A DNA stretch of 64,000 bases from Kocuria carniphila (GTDB taxonomy: Bacteria > Actinomycetota > Actinomycetes > Actinomycetales > Micrococcaceae), in NCBI RefSeq assembly GCF_004136555.1, contig NZ_NOIT01000014.1, positions 46,028 to 110,027 on the forward strand. Reading direction: 5' to 3'. Every line of letters starts with the position of its first letter. The stretch's first letter is position 1. Positions 43,532 through 53,323 of this stretch are shown one piece after another. The notes beneath the pieces were generated by a model. That model made no database searches, was not told where the DNA came from, and saw only the letters and a program-made list of their open reading frames with translations. The translations under genes were made by a program, and so were the position numbers.

Positions 43532-44247
43532 TGGGATTTGCGCCCGGAATCTCGCCCCGTGAAGCGGTGTCCGAAACGAGGGCGCTGCACGGGCGCCTCG
43601 GAAGGCCTGCGGTCGGTCAGGGGCCGCTGATGCGGCGACTGGGCGATCTGGGCACCCGAATCCGTCACGGGTGCCAGGTTGGCGCGGCGCAGCGTGCGCG
43701 CGAATTCGCGGGCGCCCTCCACTGCGTCCTTGCCGTCCGCCTCGGAACTAATGCGCATGACGACGTCCTCGCTGGCGGCGGTTCCCGTGTAACCGTGGTC
43801 GGCCTGGCACTCGGGGTCCTCGCACATCGCGGGGTACAGCTCGAGCTGCTGGGTTCCGGTCCAGCTCACGGCCAGGGTCAGTTCCATGATGGGCGTGTCC
43901 GGGTGGTAGTTCTGCGGCTGGTGGTAGGCGTAACTCAGGGTCACGGAACGGATCTGGGAAATCCCGACCGTTTCCGTGGACACCCGGGCGACCACGTCAC
44001 GCCCGCTGTCGTCGAACTGCTGATCGTCCACGTGGGTGATGTGCAGCACGTCCTCGGCGAGCACCAACACGGTGATGTGTCGGTGGAGTTCGGTGTTGTT
44101 GAAGTGGGTCTCCAATTGCACCAGGTGGGAGACGGGCTGTCGGCCGTCCAGGGAATCCTTGACCACGTCTTCCACCAATTGGGGATAGAACCCGGCCGTG
44201 CCGATGTCCTGAATCAGGCGCGAACCATCGGGAGCTGAATACGTCAT
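43528..44247 (-). CDS. DUF5998 family protein
   Basis: 239-residue actinobacterial protein of unknown function. The conserved core is a beta barrel (LVQLETHFNNTELHRHITVLVLAEDVLHITHVDD) followed by ISQIRSVTLSYAYHQPQNY and a DPECQADHGYTGT segment with two Cys, then an Arg/Pro-rich disordered tail. ATG 44247 is chosen; a GTG at 44265 is in frame. It lies 46 bp downstream of the Ser/Thr kinase gene and overlaps the phosphodiesterase start (ATGA), so a common transcript is likely. Confidence 0.8.
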   Translation of the reverse strand: MTYSAPDGSRLIQDIGTAGFYPQLVEDVVKDSLDGRQPVSHLVQLETHFNNTELHRHITVLVLAEDVLHITHVDDQQFDDSGRDVVARVSTETVGISQIRSVTLSYAYHQPQNYHPDTPIMELTLAVSWTGTQQLELYPAMCEDPECQADHGYTGTAASEDVVMRISSEADGKDAVEGAREFARTLRRANLAPVTDSGAQIAQSPHQRPLTDRRPSEAPVQRPRFGHRFTGRDSGRKSQ

Positions 44248-44293
44248 GCGTCCATTGTCCTTCACTTGCCGCTTCTGTGCGCAATTATCACGG

Positions 44294-45688
44294 TCAGGGG
44301 GTGACCACGCACGACAGCGATCCGTCTTCTTGCTCGGTGCACACCGGTGTCACGTCCTGGCCGGGTTCTGGCGGTGGCGACGGCGTTGGGGTCACCTCGG
44401 GCGTTTGGCTCACGTCGGGTTCGCCACCGGTCGTATCCTCCAGCCACGAGCTGAGCGCCGGGCCGGCCAAGAAGTATCCGGCGGTCAAGGCGATACCGGC
44501 CAGCACCAGAGCCAAGAGCACCCAGGGCATCCGAGATCGTTGGGGCCGTGTGTTTCGCCTGGCCGGAATGGACCGCGGTGTGGGCGTGGGTTCCTCGCTC
44601 GCCACGTGCGGCACAGCGGCAGTGCGCGGGGTCTCCTGGCGTGGCAGAGCTTCGGTGGTTTCCCCGGTGGCTGCCAGTCTGCCGAACGGGTTCAACGGGT
44701 CGTCGGAGATCGGTGGCACGGCTGCCGCCTGTGGGTGTTCCTCTCCCCTGCGGCGCACGGCGTGCCATTCGATGCGTGCCGTGGGAGCGTCCTCCGAGAG
44801 GGGCAACACCGCTGCATCGGGAACCACGGACAGCTCACGCTCCGTGGTGGGTGAGAGAACGTCGAAGATCTCGAAGGGTTCTCCCTCGGCCGTGAGGGAT
44901 TCGCGGTCGGATCGGCTCGCTGCTCCTTCGCCCAAGTCGTGCAGGGCGATCTTCGCCGCGGCAATGCGCTGTTTCGGTTCCGTGCTCAGCAGACCCGCCA
45001 CGTGACTACGCAACTGCGGAGAATCCGGGAAAAGTCCCTCCACCGCTGTCGGTTCCAACGGGTTGCTGAGATCCACGTGCGGGTCCACGAGCCGCACCGC
45101 CGTGACACCGGCCGCGTACAGATCCGAGGAGATCGACGGCTCCATGGGTCCGTAGGCCTCGTGCGGCAGGTATCCCGGTGTCCCGACCACGGTTCCCGTA
45201 TGGGTCAACCGAGCGTCCTCCGCGCGAACGGCAATACCGAAATCCGCGAGTCGAGCCCATGGCCGCCCGGAACCGGTGGGTTCCATGAGCACGTTGCCCG
45301 GCTTCACATCCCGGTGGATCCAGCCTCGTGCGTGAACGAACTGCAGGGCCTGAAGCAGTTGGTAGACGATCTCCTCCGCCACGAAGTCCGCCACGGCACC
45401 GTTGTCCCCCAACGCTGCCTCGAGGGTCCCCCCGCTGACCAGGGGCATCGCAATGGCCACGTACTCGTCCTCGGCGGCCCAGCCGTAAGGTGCGACCACG
45501 TGCGGGTGATCCAACTTGACGGATTGCTCTCGCACGAAGCGCAGCAGATCGGCCGAATCGCGTTGGCGTAGCACCTTGGCCGCGCATTCCCGCTCCAGTT
45601 TGTGGTCCATGGCGCGCCACACCGCCCCGCTGCCACCCTTGGCAATGGGTTCCAGCAGTTCGAAACGCCCAGCTATTGTGTCCGACAC
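44294..45688 (-). CDS. Membrane-anchored serine/threonine protein kinase
   Basis: 464 residues. The kinase domain (about 8-270) has the Gly-rich loop AKGGSGAVWRA, ATP-binding Lys in ECAAKVL, catalytic HRDVKPGNVL and DFGIAV, and TPGYLPHEAYG in the activation/APE region. A Pro/Thr-rich juxtamembrane segment leads to one membrane helix (about 398-418, WVLLALVLAGIALTAGYFL) and a short outside tail with TPTPSPPPEPG and two Cys in VCTEQEDGSLSCV; there are no PASTA repeats. It starts with GTG, 12 bp after the GNAT/acyl-CoA-synthetase gene, so the two are likely cotranscribed. Confidence 0.9.
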   Translation of the reverse strand: MSDTIAGRFELLEPIAKGGSGAVWRAMDHKLERECAAKVLRQRDSADLLRFVREQSVKLDHPHVVAPYGWAAEDEYVAIAMPLVSGGTLEAALGDNGAVADFVAEEIVYQLLQALQFVHARGWIHRDVKPGNVLMEPTGSGRPWARLADFGIAVRAEDARLTHTGTVVGTPGYLPHEAYGPMEPSISSDLYAAGVTAVRLVDPHVDLSNPLEPTAVEGLFPDSPQLRSHVAGLLSTEPKQRIAAAKIALHDLGEGAASRSDRESLTAEGEPFEIFDVLSPTTERELSVVPDAAVLPLSEDAPTARIEWHAVRRRGEEHPQAAAVPPISDDPLNPFGRLAATGETTEALPRQETPRTAAVPHVASEEPTPTPRSIPARRNTRPQRSRMPWVLLALVLAGIALTAGYFLAGPALSSWLEDTTGGEPDVSQTPEVTPTPSPPPEPGQDVTPVCTEQEDGSLSCVVTP

Positions 45689-45700
45689 GCGATAGGTGAC

Positions 45701-48394
45701 CTAGCCCCGCATGGCCCGGCGAGCGCTGTCGGTACGCTGCCCCGGGTCACCCAGAGTGACGGTTGCGGACAGGACAGTGACTACGGAACCGGACAGCAGC
45801 ACCGGGTTGAGGTCGATGGACGCAGTTTCCGGGAACTGGTCCTTGAGCAGCGCCACCTTGTTGATCAGGTCTTCCACCCCGGTCGTATCCACGGCGGGAA
45901 CGCCCTGGTGGCCAAAGAGTTTCTTGGACGCCTTGGGTGCGCGGACCATTCGGGAGATGTCCTGATCGGTCAACGGAGGGACTCGGTGCGCCCAGTCGTC
46001 GAGCAGATTAACCGCGTCCCCGGCCATGCCGAACGACAGCACGGGTCCGATCAACGGGTCCTCAATGGCTCGCACGATCACCGTCTGGCCGGTCGCGGCC
46101 ATCGACTGCACCTCGAAGTCGGAGGTACCGAAGCTCGCGAGCGCCCGCTTCATGGTGGTGATGGCTGCTCGCAGCTGCGATTCGTCCTCAATGTTGAGCA
46201 CCACACCGCCCAGGTCAAGACGGTGACGCAAGTGCGGATCGGTCGTCTTCAGTGCCACGGGGTAACCCAGTCGTGCGGCTGCCTCGACACCCTCGTCCGG
46301 GTCTGCGAAGCGCACGGATTCCAGGACCTTGATTCCGGCGTAGTCCAGCAGTTCGGTCGTCTCGTCCGTGCTCAGTTCGTAGAGCCCGTCGCCGGGGATC
46401 TGAGGCTTGAGCTTTTCGAGGAACTTCTCGATAGCGTCGTGGTTGAAGTCCTCGGGAATCTCCACGTGTCCGTGGTCCTGGTCGCGCCAGGTGGAGTACG
46501 TGACCACGCTGGAGAGCGCGAGCAGCGCGGCACCTGGCGAATCGAAGCACGGGAGGGAGGCGCCGTCGTCGGTGGTGTGCACCGTGGCCGTCTTGGCGTC
46601 ACTGCCGAACTGGCCCGTGAACACCCCGATGGCCGTGCACTCGGCGGTGCGCGCCTCGCGCGCGATCTGGTCGACGAGCGCGTGGTGATCAAGGCCCGGA
46701 ACGGGCATGAGAACCACCACCAGGCTCGCGACGTCGTCGCGGGCAGCATTCTGTCGAACCGCGTCGATGATGGCCTGGTGTGCGTGCTGGGGACCCTGGC
46801 TCGTATCCACGTTGCCGTCCGAGACGATCGGTTCCATACCCAGGCGGATCGTGGAATCCTCCGCCAACTGGGACAGCGCCAGTGCGTTGGCCACGACCGC
46901 GACACGATTGTTCTCGGGTACCGGCTGGCTTTCGGCCACGGACGCGATATCAAGCAGCTGCTCGGCGGTGGCGGCTCGGATGACACCGGCCTGGCGGAAC
47001 ATGGCGTCCAGCGCACCGGGAGGGGCCTGGGTGGTACGTCCCGTGTGTCCCGGGGGCAGTCGCAACCCGGTGACCTCGGACTTGGCCACGATGACGGGCT
47101 TGGAACGCGAGAGCCTGCGGGCAATGCGGGAGAACTTGCGCGGGTTGCCCACCGATTGCAGGTACAGGCCGCACACCGTGGTCGAGAGATCGTCCTCCCA
47201 GTACTGCATCATGTCGTTACCGGACACGTCCGCGCGGTTACCGGCGGACAGGTAACTGGACAGCCCCACCTTGTGGCGACGTGCGGCACCGTAGACCATG
47301 GTGCCGATGGATCCGGACTGGGTGAACAGGCCCAGCCCCCCGAGCTTGGGCATGCGGGGCAGAACCGATGCGTTGAGGCTGACTTCTTCCGAGGTGTTGA
47401 TGAAACCCAGGCTGGCCGGGCCCACCACACGCATGCCCGAGGCACGGGCGATGCGCACCAGGCGGCGCTGTTGCGCGGCACCTTCTGCGCCGGCCTCGGC
47501 GTAGCCGCCGGTCATGATGACCACGGCCTTGGCGCCGGCTCGGCCGGACTCGGCAATCGTGGACTCCACGGCCTCACGCGGCACGGCAATGATCGCCAGG
47601 TCGATCTTCTCCGAGATCTCCTGGACCTTCTCTACGAACGTCAGGCCGTCCCGCTCGTACGGCGTGTTCCCCACTCCGTAGAGGGTGCCGGTGTAACCAC
47701 CGTTCAGGATGCCCTCGACCGCGTGGTACCCGGCGTGATCAGCATCCGAAGACGCACCGATCACCGCGATGACCTTGGGTGACAGCAGTTCTTGGATCGA
47801 ACGGGCCTCCGCGCGGTGTTCGCGGGACTCCATCACGGCCAGGGACTTCTCGGTGGGATCGATGTCGAAGTCGACCACCACCACGCCGTCCTCGAACTGG
47901 CGGGAGACGTCATAGCCGGCTTCCACGAACACGTGGAGCATCTTGCGGTTCTCCGGGAGTACCTCGGCCGTGAAGCGGTCGATCCCGTTCTCGCGAGCCG
48001 CTGCGGCCAGGTGTTCCAGCAGGATGGAGCCGATGCCGCGCCCCTGGTGATGGTCGGAGATCATGAAGGCGACTTCCGCCACGCGGTCCGAGGTGCGGTC
48101 GTAGCGACCCACACCGATCATCTTGCCGTCCAGCAACAGGATGAAGCAGACCCGGTCCACATGGTCCACGGTGGTGAAGCGCACCAGTTCCTTCTCGGAC
48201 AGCGACGGTTTGTAGGAGAAGAACCGGAGGTAGATGCTGTCCTCGGACTGTTTTCCGTGGAACTCCGTGAGCAGCTCCCGGTCATCCGGACTGATGGGGC
48301 GCAAATGCGCGGTCGCACCGTCGCGCATGATGACGTCTGCTTCCCAGTATTCGGGGTAGGACGGTGACTGCGAACCTTCATCGTGAGAACCCAT
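45701..48394 (-). CDS. GNAT acetyltransferase / ADP-forming acyl-CoA synthetase fusion (Pat-type protein acetyltransferase)
   Basis: 897 residues. An N-terminal GNAT domain (about 20-190: RLRPISPDDRELL, HQGRGIGSILLEHL acetyl-CoA loop, ENRKMLHVFVEAGYDV) is followed by a CoA-binding and ligase domain (PKVIAVIGASSDADHAGYHAVEGIL, FTQSGSIGTMVYGAARRH) and an ATP-grasp domain (GYPVALKTTDPHLRHRLD). The domain order (GNAT first) is the actinobacterial form. The SHTG-type phospho-His position reads GHTG at about residue 450, so His is kept. Probably acetylates acetyl-CoA synthetase and other Lys targets. ATG 48394 is preferred to TTG 48412. It is divergent from parC. Confidence 0.88.
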   Translation of the reverse strand: MGSHDEGSQSPSYPEYWEADVIMRDGATAHLRPISPDDRELLTEFHGKQSEDSIYLRFFSYKPSLSEKELVRFTTVDHVDRVCFILLLDGKMIGVGRYDRTSDRVAEVAFMISDHHQGRGIGSILLEHLAAAARENGIDRFTAEVLPENRKMLHVFVEAGYDVSRQFEDGVVVVDFDIDPTEKSLAVMESREHRAEARSIQELLSPKVIAVIGASSDADHAGYHAVEGILNGGYTGTLYGVGNTPYERDGLTFVEKVQEISEKIDLAIIAVPREAVESTIAESGRAGAKAVVIMTGGYAEAGAEGAAQQRRLVRIARASGMRVVGPASLGFINTSEEVSLNASVLPRMPKLGGLGLFTQSGSIGTMVYGAARRHKVGLSSYLSAGNRADVSGNDMMQYWEDDLSTTVCGLYLQSVGNPRKFSRIARRLSRSKPVIVAKSEVTGLRLPPGHTGRTTQAPPGALDAMFRQAGVIRAATAEQLLDIASVAESQPVPENNRVAVVANALALSQLAEDSTIRLGMEPIVSDGNVDTSQGPQHAHQAIIDAVRQNAARDDVASLVVVLMPVPGLDHHALVDQIAREARTAECTAIGVFTGQFGSDAKTATVHTTDDGASLPCFDSPGAALLALSSVVTYSTWRDQDHGHVEIPEDFNHDAIEKFLEKLKPQIPGDGLYELSTDETTELLDYAGIKVLESVRFADPDEGVEAAARLGYPVALKTTDPHLRHRLDLGGVVLNIEDESQLRAAITTMKRALASFGTSDFEVQSMAATGQTVIVRAIEDPLIGPVLSFGMAGDAVNLLDDWAHRVPPLTDQDISRMVRAPKASKKLFGHQGVPAVDTTGVEDLINKVALLKDQFPETASIDLNPVLLSGSVVTVLSATVTLGDPGQRTDSARRAMRG

Positions 48395-48407
48395 AGACTT
48401 CAGGGTA
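48395..48407 (-). promoter_or_regulatory. Probable leaderless -10 box before the acetyltransferase gene
   Basis: TACCCT read on the minus strand, then 7 nt to the ATG at 48394. No ribosome site lies in between. Confidence 0.4.
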
Positions 48408-48464
48408 GCCAACCGCGTGACCTCTCGACAGGTACACGCCGATTATTCGAGGAGTTGCCGCTAG

Positions 48465-51050
48465 ATGGCCCGACGTCGTTCAACCACCCGCTCCGAGCAG
48501 GACGAGCTGCCCGAGGATTTCACCGAGCACATTGTTGACATTGATGTCACGCAGGAAATGGAAACCAGTTTCCTCGAGTACTCCTATTCGGTGATCTACT
48601 CCCGCGCCCTGCCCGACGCGCGGGACGGCCTCAAGCCGGTACAGCGGCGCATCCTGTTCATGATGGACCAGATGGGCCTGCGCCCGGACCGCGGTCACGT
48701 CAAGAGCGCCCGCGTGGTGGGCGAGGTCATGGGTAAGCTCCACCCCCACGGTGACTCGGCCATTTATGACGCCATGGTGCGCATGGCCCAGTCCTTTGCG
48801 ATGCGCCTGCCCCTGGTGGACGGTCACGGCAACTTCGGCTCGCTCGACGACGGCCCCGCCGCGCCGCGTTACACCGAGGCACGGATGGCCCCGGCCGCCC
48901 AAGCGCTCACAGGGGATCTCGATGAAGACGTCGTGGATTTCGTGCCCAACTACGACAACCAGTTCCAACAGCCCGGTGTGCTTCCGGCGGCCTACCCTGC
49001 GCTGCTCGTCAACGGTGCCACGGGTATCGCGGTGGGTATGGCCACCAACATGGCACCGCACAATCTGCGCGAGGTGGTTGCCGGCGCGCGGCATCTGATC
49101 CTCAACCCGGAGGCCACGCTCGAAGATCTCATGAAGTTCGTGCCCGGCCCGGACCTGCCCTCGGGCGGCCGCATTGTGGGCCTGGAAGGCATCCGTGACG
49201 CTTACCGCACCGGTCGCGGTTCCTTCAAGACCCGAGCCAAGGTCTCCATCGAACAGGTTTCGCCCCGCAAACAGGGCATCGTGGTCACCGAACTGCCCTA
49301 CATGGTGGGCCCGGAAAAGGTCACCGAGAAGATCAAGGACGCCGTCCAGTCCAAGAAGCTGGCCGGCATCTCGGACGTGGTGGACCTGACCGACCGCACC
49401 AACGGCTTGCGCCTGGTCATCGAGCTGAAGAACGGTTTCAACCCCCAAGCCGTGCTGGCTCAGCTGTACAAGCACACGCCCATGGAGGATTCCTTCGGGA
49501 TCAACAACGTGGCCCTCGTGGACGGGCAGCCGCGCACGTTGGGTCTGCTCGAGATGCTGCGGGTCTACACTGATCACCGCTTGAGCGTGGTGCGCCGCCG
49601 CACCGCGTTCCGGTTGGACAAGCGTCAGAACCGTTTGCATTTGGTCGAGGGCCTGTTGATCGCGATCGTCGACATCGACGAGGTCATCCAGATCATCCGT
49701 TCCTCCGAGCAGACGGCGGAGGCCCGTGACCGGTTGATGAAGGTCTTCGACCTCTCGCGCGCCCAGGCCGAGCACATTCTGGAACTGCGCCTGCGTCAGC
49801 TCACCAAGTTCTCGCGCATCGAGCTCGAGGCGGAGCGGGACCAGCTGCTCCAGGAGATCGCCGAACTCGAGGCGATTCTCGGCTCCGATCAGAAACTCCG
49901 TCAGGTCGTGGCCGACGAGCTCGAGGAGGTCGCGAAGAAGCACGGCGACGATCGCCGCACCGTCCTGCTCGAAGCCGAAGATCTACCGGCCGTGACCTCG
50001 GCGGCGGACGCCGGCGGCAAACGCAAGCAGGCGGCGTCGTCGGTCACCCTCGAGATCAGCGACGACCCGTGCTGGGCGTTCGTCTCCACGACCGGTCGCC
50101 TGGCGCGCACCAACGCGCGCACACCACTGGCCGATGCCTCACGCCGCTTCAAGCACGACGCGCTCTCCAGTGTGCTCCCGACCACCGCGCGCGGCGAGAT
50201 CGGTGCGGTCACGTCCACGGGTCGCATGCTGCGCGTGTCCTGTATCGACATTCCCGTGTTGCAGGATTTCGACGGCGTTCCACGCCTCGCGGACGGGGTG
50301 CCCGCCTCGGACTTCTTGGGCCTGGACAAGAACGAGCACCTGGTGGGTCTGGTGCCCCTCAATCAGGTCTTCGCGGTCGGTACCGAGCAGGGCATCGTCA
50401 AACGCGTGAACCCCGACTACCCGCTCAATCTGGATCAGTGGCCGGCCATCAAACTCAAGGACGGCGACCGCGTGATTGGCGTGGCTGCGTGCCCCGATTC
50501 CGCCGAACTGGTGTTCGTCTCCTCGGACGCCAAGTTGCTGCACTTCGGGGCGGACCTCGTACGGCCCCAGGGACGCAACGCGGGCGGTGTGGCCGGTATG
50601 AAACTGGCCGCCGGTGAGCGCGCGATTTTCTTCGGCGCGGTCAAGGAGGACGACGCCACTGTGGTGGTCACCCAGGCCAAGTCCCAGGATCAACTACCGG
50701 ACATGGGTGAGGCGTCCATCAAGGTCACTCCCCTGTCCGAGTACCCGGCCAAGGGCCGTTCGACCGCCGGTGTCCGCGTTCAGCGACTTCTCACGGGCGA
50801 AACCGAGCTGAACCTGGCCTGGGTGGGCCACGGGCCCGGCAAGGCCGTCTCAGCGGCCGGTGTGGCGCGCAATCTGCCCAATGAGTACGGCCGCCGCGAT
50901 GGTTCCGGTGTCAGCGTGGATCGTGCGGTGCACGCCGTGGGACCTGCGCTCGGCGGTCTCCCAGTGCCCGGGTTGGAGGCCGCTGAGGATTCCACCTCTG
51001 CGGCTGAACCGTCCGGCGCGGAGCAGGACACCCTGCCACTGGACGACTGA
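48465..51050 (+). CDS. parC: DNA topoisomerase IV subunit A
   Basis: 861 residues. The breakage-reunion domain (about 30-490) has the winged helix RPVRR-type KPVQRRILFMM, GKLHPHGDSAIYDAMVRMAQ (quinolone region, with wild-type Ser) and the catalytic Tyr in PRYTEARM; a helical gate and the C-terminal beta-pinwheel domain (about 510-860) follow, with blades such as VSTTGRLARTNARTP and RNAGGVAGMKL. No GyrA-box QRRGGKG is obvious, supporting ParC. The GGAG site is 10 nt before the ATG. It faces parE convergently with a terminator between, not as an operon. Confidence 0.93.
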   Translation: MARRRSTTRSEQDELPEDFTEHIVDIDVTQEMETSFLEYSYSVIYSRALPDARDGLKPVQRRILFMMDQMGLRPDRGHVKSARVVGEVMGKLHPHGDSAIYDAMVRMAQSFAMRLPLVDGHGNFGSLDDGPAAPRYTEARMAPAAQALTGDLDEDVVDFVPNYDNQFQQPGVLPAAYPALLVNGATGIAVGMATNMAPHNLREVVAGARHLILNPEATLEDLMKFVPGPDLPSGGRIVGLEGIRDAYRTGRGSFKTRAKVSIEQVSPRKQGIVVTELPYMVGPEKVTEKIKDAVQSKKLAGISDVVDLTDRTNGLRLVIELKNGFNPQAVLAQLYKHTPMEDSFGINNVALVDGQPRTLGLLEMLRVYTDHRLSVVRRRTAFRLDKRQNRLHLVEGLLIAIVDIDEVIQIIRSSEQTAEARDRLMKVFDLSRAQAEHILELRLRQLTKFSRIELEAERDQLLQEIAELEAILGSDQKLRQVVADELEEVAKKHGDDRRTVLLEAEDLPAVTSAADAGGKRKQAASSVTLEISDDPCWAFVSTTGRLARTNARTPLADASRRFKHDALSSVLPTTARGEIGAVTSTGRMLRVSCIDIPVLQDFDGVPRLADGVPASDFLGLDKNEHLVGLVPLNQVFAVGTEQGIVKRVNPDYPLNLDQWPAIKLKDGDRVIGVAACPDSAELVFVSSDAKLLHFGADLVRPQGRNAGGVAGMKLAAGERAIFFGAVKEDDATVVVTQAKSQDQLPDMGEASIKVTPLSEYPAKGRSTAGVRVQRLLTGETELNLAWVGHGPGKAVSAAGVARNLPNEYGRRDGSGVSVDRAVHAVGPALGGLPVPGLEAAEDSTSAAEPSGAEQDTLPLDD

Positions 51051-51072
51051 ATCATTGCTCCATTGACGACGG

Positions 51073-51106
51073 CGCCCCGAACCTTCCATGTGAAAGGTTC
51101 GGGGCG
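51073..51106. terminator. Terminator between convergent parC and parE
   Basis: Perfect 13-bp stem (51073-51085 and 51094-51106) with an 8-nt loop. It serves parC. Confidence 0.8.
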
Positions 51107-51214
51107 TTGTTCGTGGAGCAGGCGTCAAAACGTCATGTGACGAAGCCCTGCCGCGGGCTCGGCAATGTCTCGCTGCTGCACCTTTTCCTGTGCTGCTCTG
51201 TCACGCCTGCCGGG

Positions 51215-53323
51215 TCAGGCGTCGATGCGATCCTGATCCAGCTGCGCAGCACCGGCCACGATGAAGTCCTTGCGAGGTGCCACCTGGGAGCCCATGAGCA
51301 GCGAGAACGCGTGCTCCGCGGCCTCAGCATCCGCCACCCGCACGCGACGCAATACGCGGTGACGGATGTCCATGGTGGTCTCGGCCAGCTGATCCGCGTC
51401 CATCTCGCCCAGACCCTTGTAACGCTGGATCGGTTCCTTGTACCGGCGGTCCTGCTCTTCCAGGCTGCCCAGCAAAGTCTCCAGTTCGCGTTCCGAGTAG
51501 GTGTAGACCATTTCGTTGGCCTTGGAGCCGGGGTTGACGATTTCCACGCGGTGCAGTGGCGGCACCGCGGCGTATACCCGTCCGGCTTCCACCAGCGGGC
51601 GCATGTAGCGGTAGAACAACGTGAGCAGCAGGGTGCGGATGTGCGCGCCGTCCACGTCGGCATCGGTCATCATGATGACCTTGCCGTAGCGGGCGGCGTC
51701 CACGTCAAAGCTGCGTCCCGAACCGGCACCGATGACCTGGATCAGCGCGGCACACTCGGTGTTGGCGAGCATGTCGGTGATCGACGCCTTCTGGACGTTG
51801 AGGATCTTGCCGCGGATCGGCAGCAGTGCCTGGTAGTTGGAGTTACGAGCCAGGCGCGCGGTACCCAGCGCGGAGTCACCCTCCACGATGAACAGTTCTG
51901 AACGGCCGACGTCCGAGGAGCGGCACTCGACCAGCTTGGTGGGCATGGAGGAGGTTTCCAGGGCATTCTTGCGGCGCTGGGTCTCCTTGTGCACGCGTGC
52001 CGAGATGCGGGACTTCATTTCCGCGACGACTTTGTCGAGCACCTGGCTGGTCTGAGCCTTGTCGTCACGCTTCTTGGACGTGAACTGCTTGGTCAGTTGG
52101 GACTCGACCACCTTGGTGACGATCTGACGCACCGCCGGGGTACCGAGCACCTCCTTGGTCTGGCCCTCGAACTGCGGTTCGGCCAGGCGGACGGTCAGGA
52201 CCGCGGTGAGACCCGCCAGGACGTCGTCCTTCTCGAGTTTGTCGTTGCCCACCTTGAGTTTACGGGCGTTTGCCTCGACCTGCTTGCGAATGGTCTTCAG
52301 CAGGGCTGCCTCGAACCCGGACAGGTGCGTACCGCCCTTGGGCGTGGAGATGATGTTCACGAATGAGCGCACAGTGGTGTCGTAACCGACACCCCAGCGC
52401 AGAGCGACGTCCACCTCGCACACGCGCTCCACGTCCTGGAGCTGGGCCCGCCCGGTGTCGTCGAGCACCGGAACGCGCTCGGTGAAGCTGCCCTGGCCCT
52501 GCAAACGCCAAACATCAGTGACCGGCGCATCGATCGCCAGGAATTCCGCGAACTCGGAAATGCCGCCGTCGTACTGGAACACCTCGGTGTGCGGACCGGT
52601 CTCCCCCGGAGTGCCCGCGAGCAGTCGTTCATCGCGGACCGTGATCTGCAGACCCGGGATCAGGAACGCTGTTTGGCGTGCCCTGCGCACCAGCTCTTCC
52701 GTGGAGAACTTGGCGTCCGGGGTGAAGATCTGTTCGTCCGCCCAGTAGCGGATCCGCGTGCCGGTGACCCCGCGCTTGGCTTTGCCCACGATCTGCAGCT
52801 CGGAGTTGTCCGTGAACGCCTCGAACGGCGCATGCGGGGAGGGCGCACCCTTGTCCGTGAAGATGCCCGGTTCACCGCGCTTGAAGGACATCTGATAGGT
52901 CTTGCCGCCGCGGTCCACCTGCACGTCCAGGCGTGAGGACAGCGCGTTGACCACGGACGCACCCACGCCGTGCAGACCACCTGAGGCGGTGTAGGAGCCG
53001 CCGCCGAACTTACCGCCGGCGTGCAGTTTGGTGAACACCACCTCCACACCGGTCAGGCCGGTACGGGGCTCCTGATCGATCGGGATGCCGCGACCGTCGT
53101 CATGGACCTCGACACACCCGTCCTTGTGCAGGATCACGGTGATGTTCTGTCCGTAGCCGGCCAGCGCCTCGTCCACGGAGTTGTCGATGATTTCCCACAT
53201 GCAGTGCATGAGCCCGCGGGAGTCCGTGGATCCGATGTACATACCCGGGCGCTTGCGCACCGCTTCGAGCCCTTCCAGGACGGAAAGGTGCCGGGCGTTG
53301 TATTCGGAACGAGTGGGTGTCAC
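51215..53323 (-). CDS. parE: DNA topoisomerase IV subunit B
   Basis: 702 residues, a GHKL ATPase with DNA-binding TOPRIM. ATP site: EIIDNSVDEALAG, VHDDGRGIPID, and GGKFGGGSYTASGGLHGVG. The transducer domain is at about 230-390; TOPRIM has FIVEGDSALGTAR and MMTDADVDGAHIRTLLLTL. The C-terminal RYKGLGEMDADQLAETTM signature is complete. The start is GTG 53321-53323 with GGGAGA 9 nt upstream. With parC it forms topoisomerase IV; a gyrase pair is expected elsewhere. It is divergent from DUF7455. Confidence 0.93.
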   Translation of the reverse strand: MTPTRSEYNARHLSVLEGLEAVRKRPGMYIGSTDSRGLMHCMWEIIDNSVDEALAGYGQNITVILHKDGCVEVHDDGRGIPIDQEPRTGLTGVEVVFTKLHAGGKFGGGSYTASGGLHGVGASVVNALSSRLDVQVDRGGKTYQMSFKRGEPGIFTDKGAPSPHAPFEAFTDNSELQIVGKAKRGVTGTRIRYWADEQIFTPDAKFSTEELVRRARQTAFLIPGLQITVRDERLLAGTPGETGPHTEVFQYDGGISEFAEFLAIDAPVTDVWRLQGQGSFTERVPVLDDTGRAQLQDVERVCEVDVALRWGVGYDTTVRSFVNIISTPKGGTHLSGFEAALLKTIRKQVEANARKLKVGNDKLEKDDVLAGLTAVLTVRLAEPQFEGQTKEVLGTPAVRQIVTKVVESQLTKQFTSKKRDDKAQTSQVLDKVVAEMKSRISARVHKETQRRKNALETSSMPTKLVECRSSDVGRSELFIVEGDSALGTARLARNSNYQALLPIRGKILNVQKASITDMLANTECAALIQVIGAGSGRSFDVDAARYGKVIMMTDADVDGAHIRTLLLTLFYRYMRPLVEAGRVYAAVPPLHRVEIVNPGSKANEMVYTYSERELETLLGSLEEQDRRYKEPIQRYKGLGEMDADQLAETTMDIRHRVLRRVRVADAEAAEHAFSLLMGSQVAPRKDFIVAGAAQLDQDRIDA

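Noticed and set aside
45602..47782. 726-codon plus-strand ORF antisense to the acetyltransferase
   Set aside because: Same artefact; the minus-strand frame has clear GNAT and ligase motifs.
48480..49943. 487-codon minus-strand ORF inside parC
   Set aside because: Shadow of parC; no recognisable protein features.
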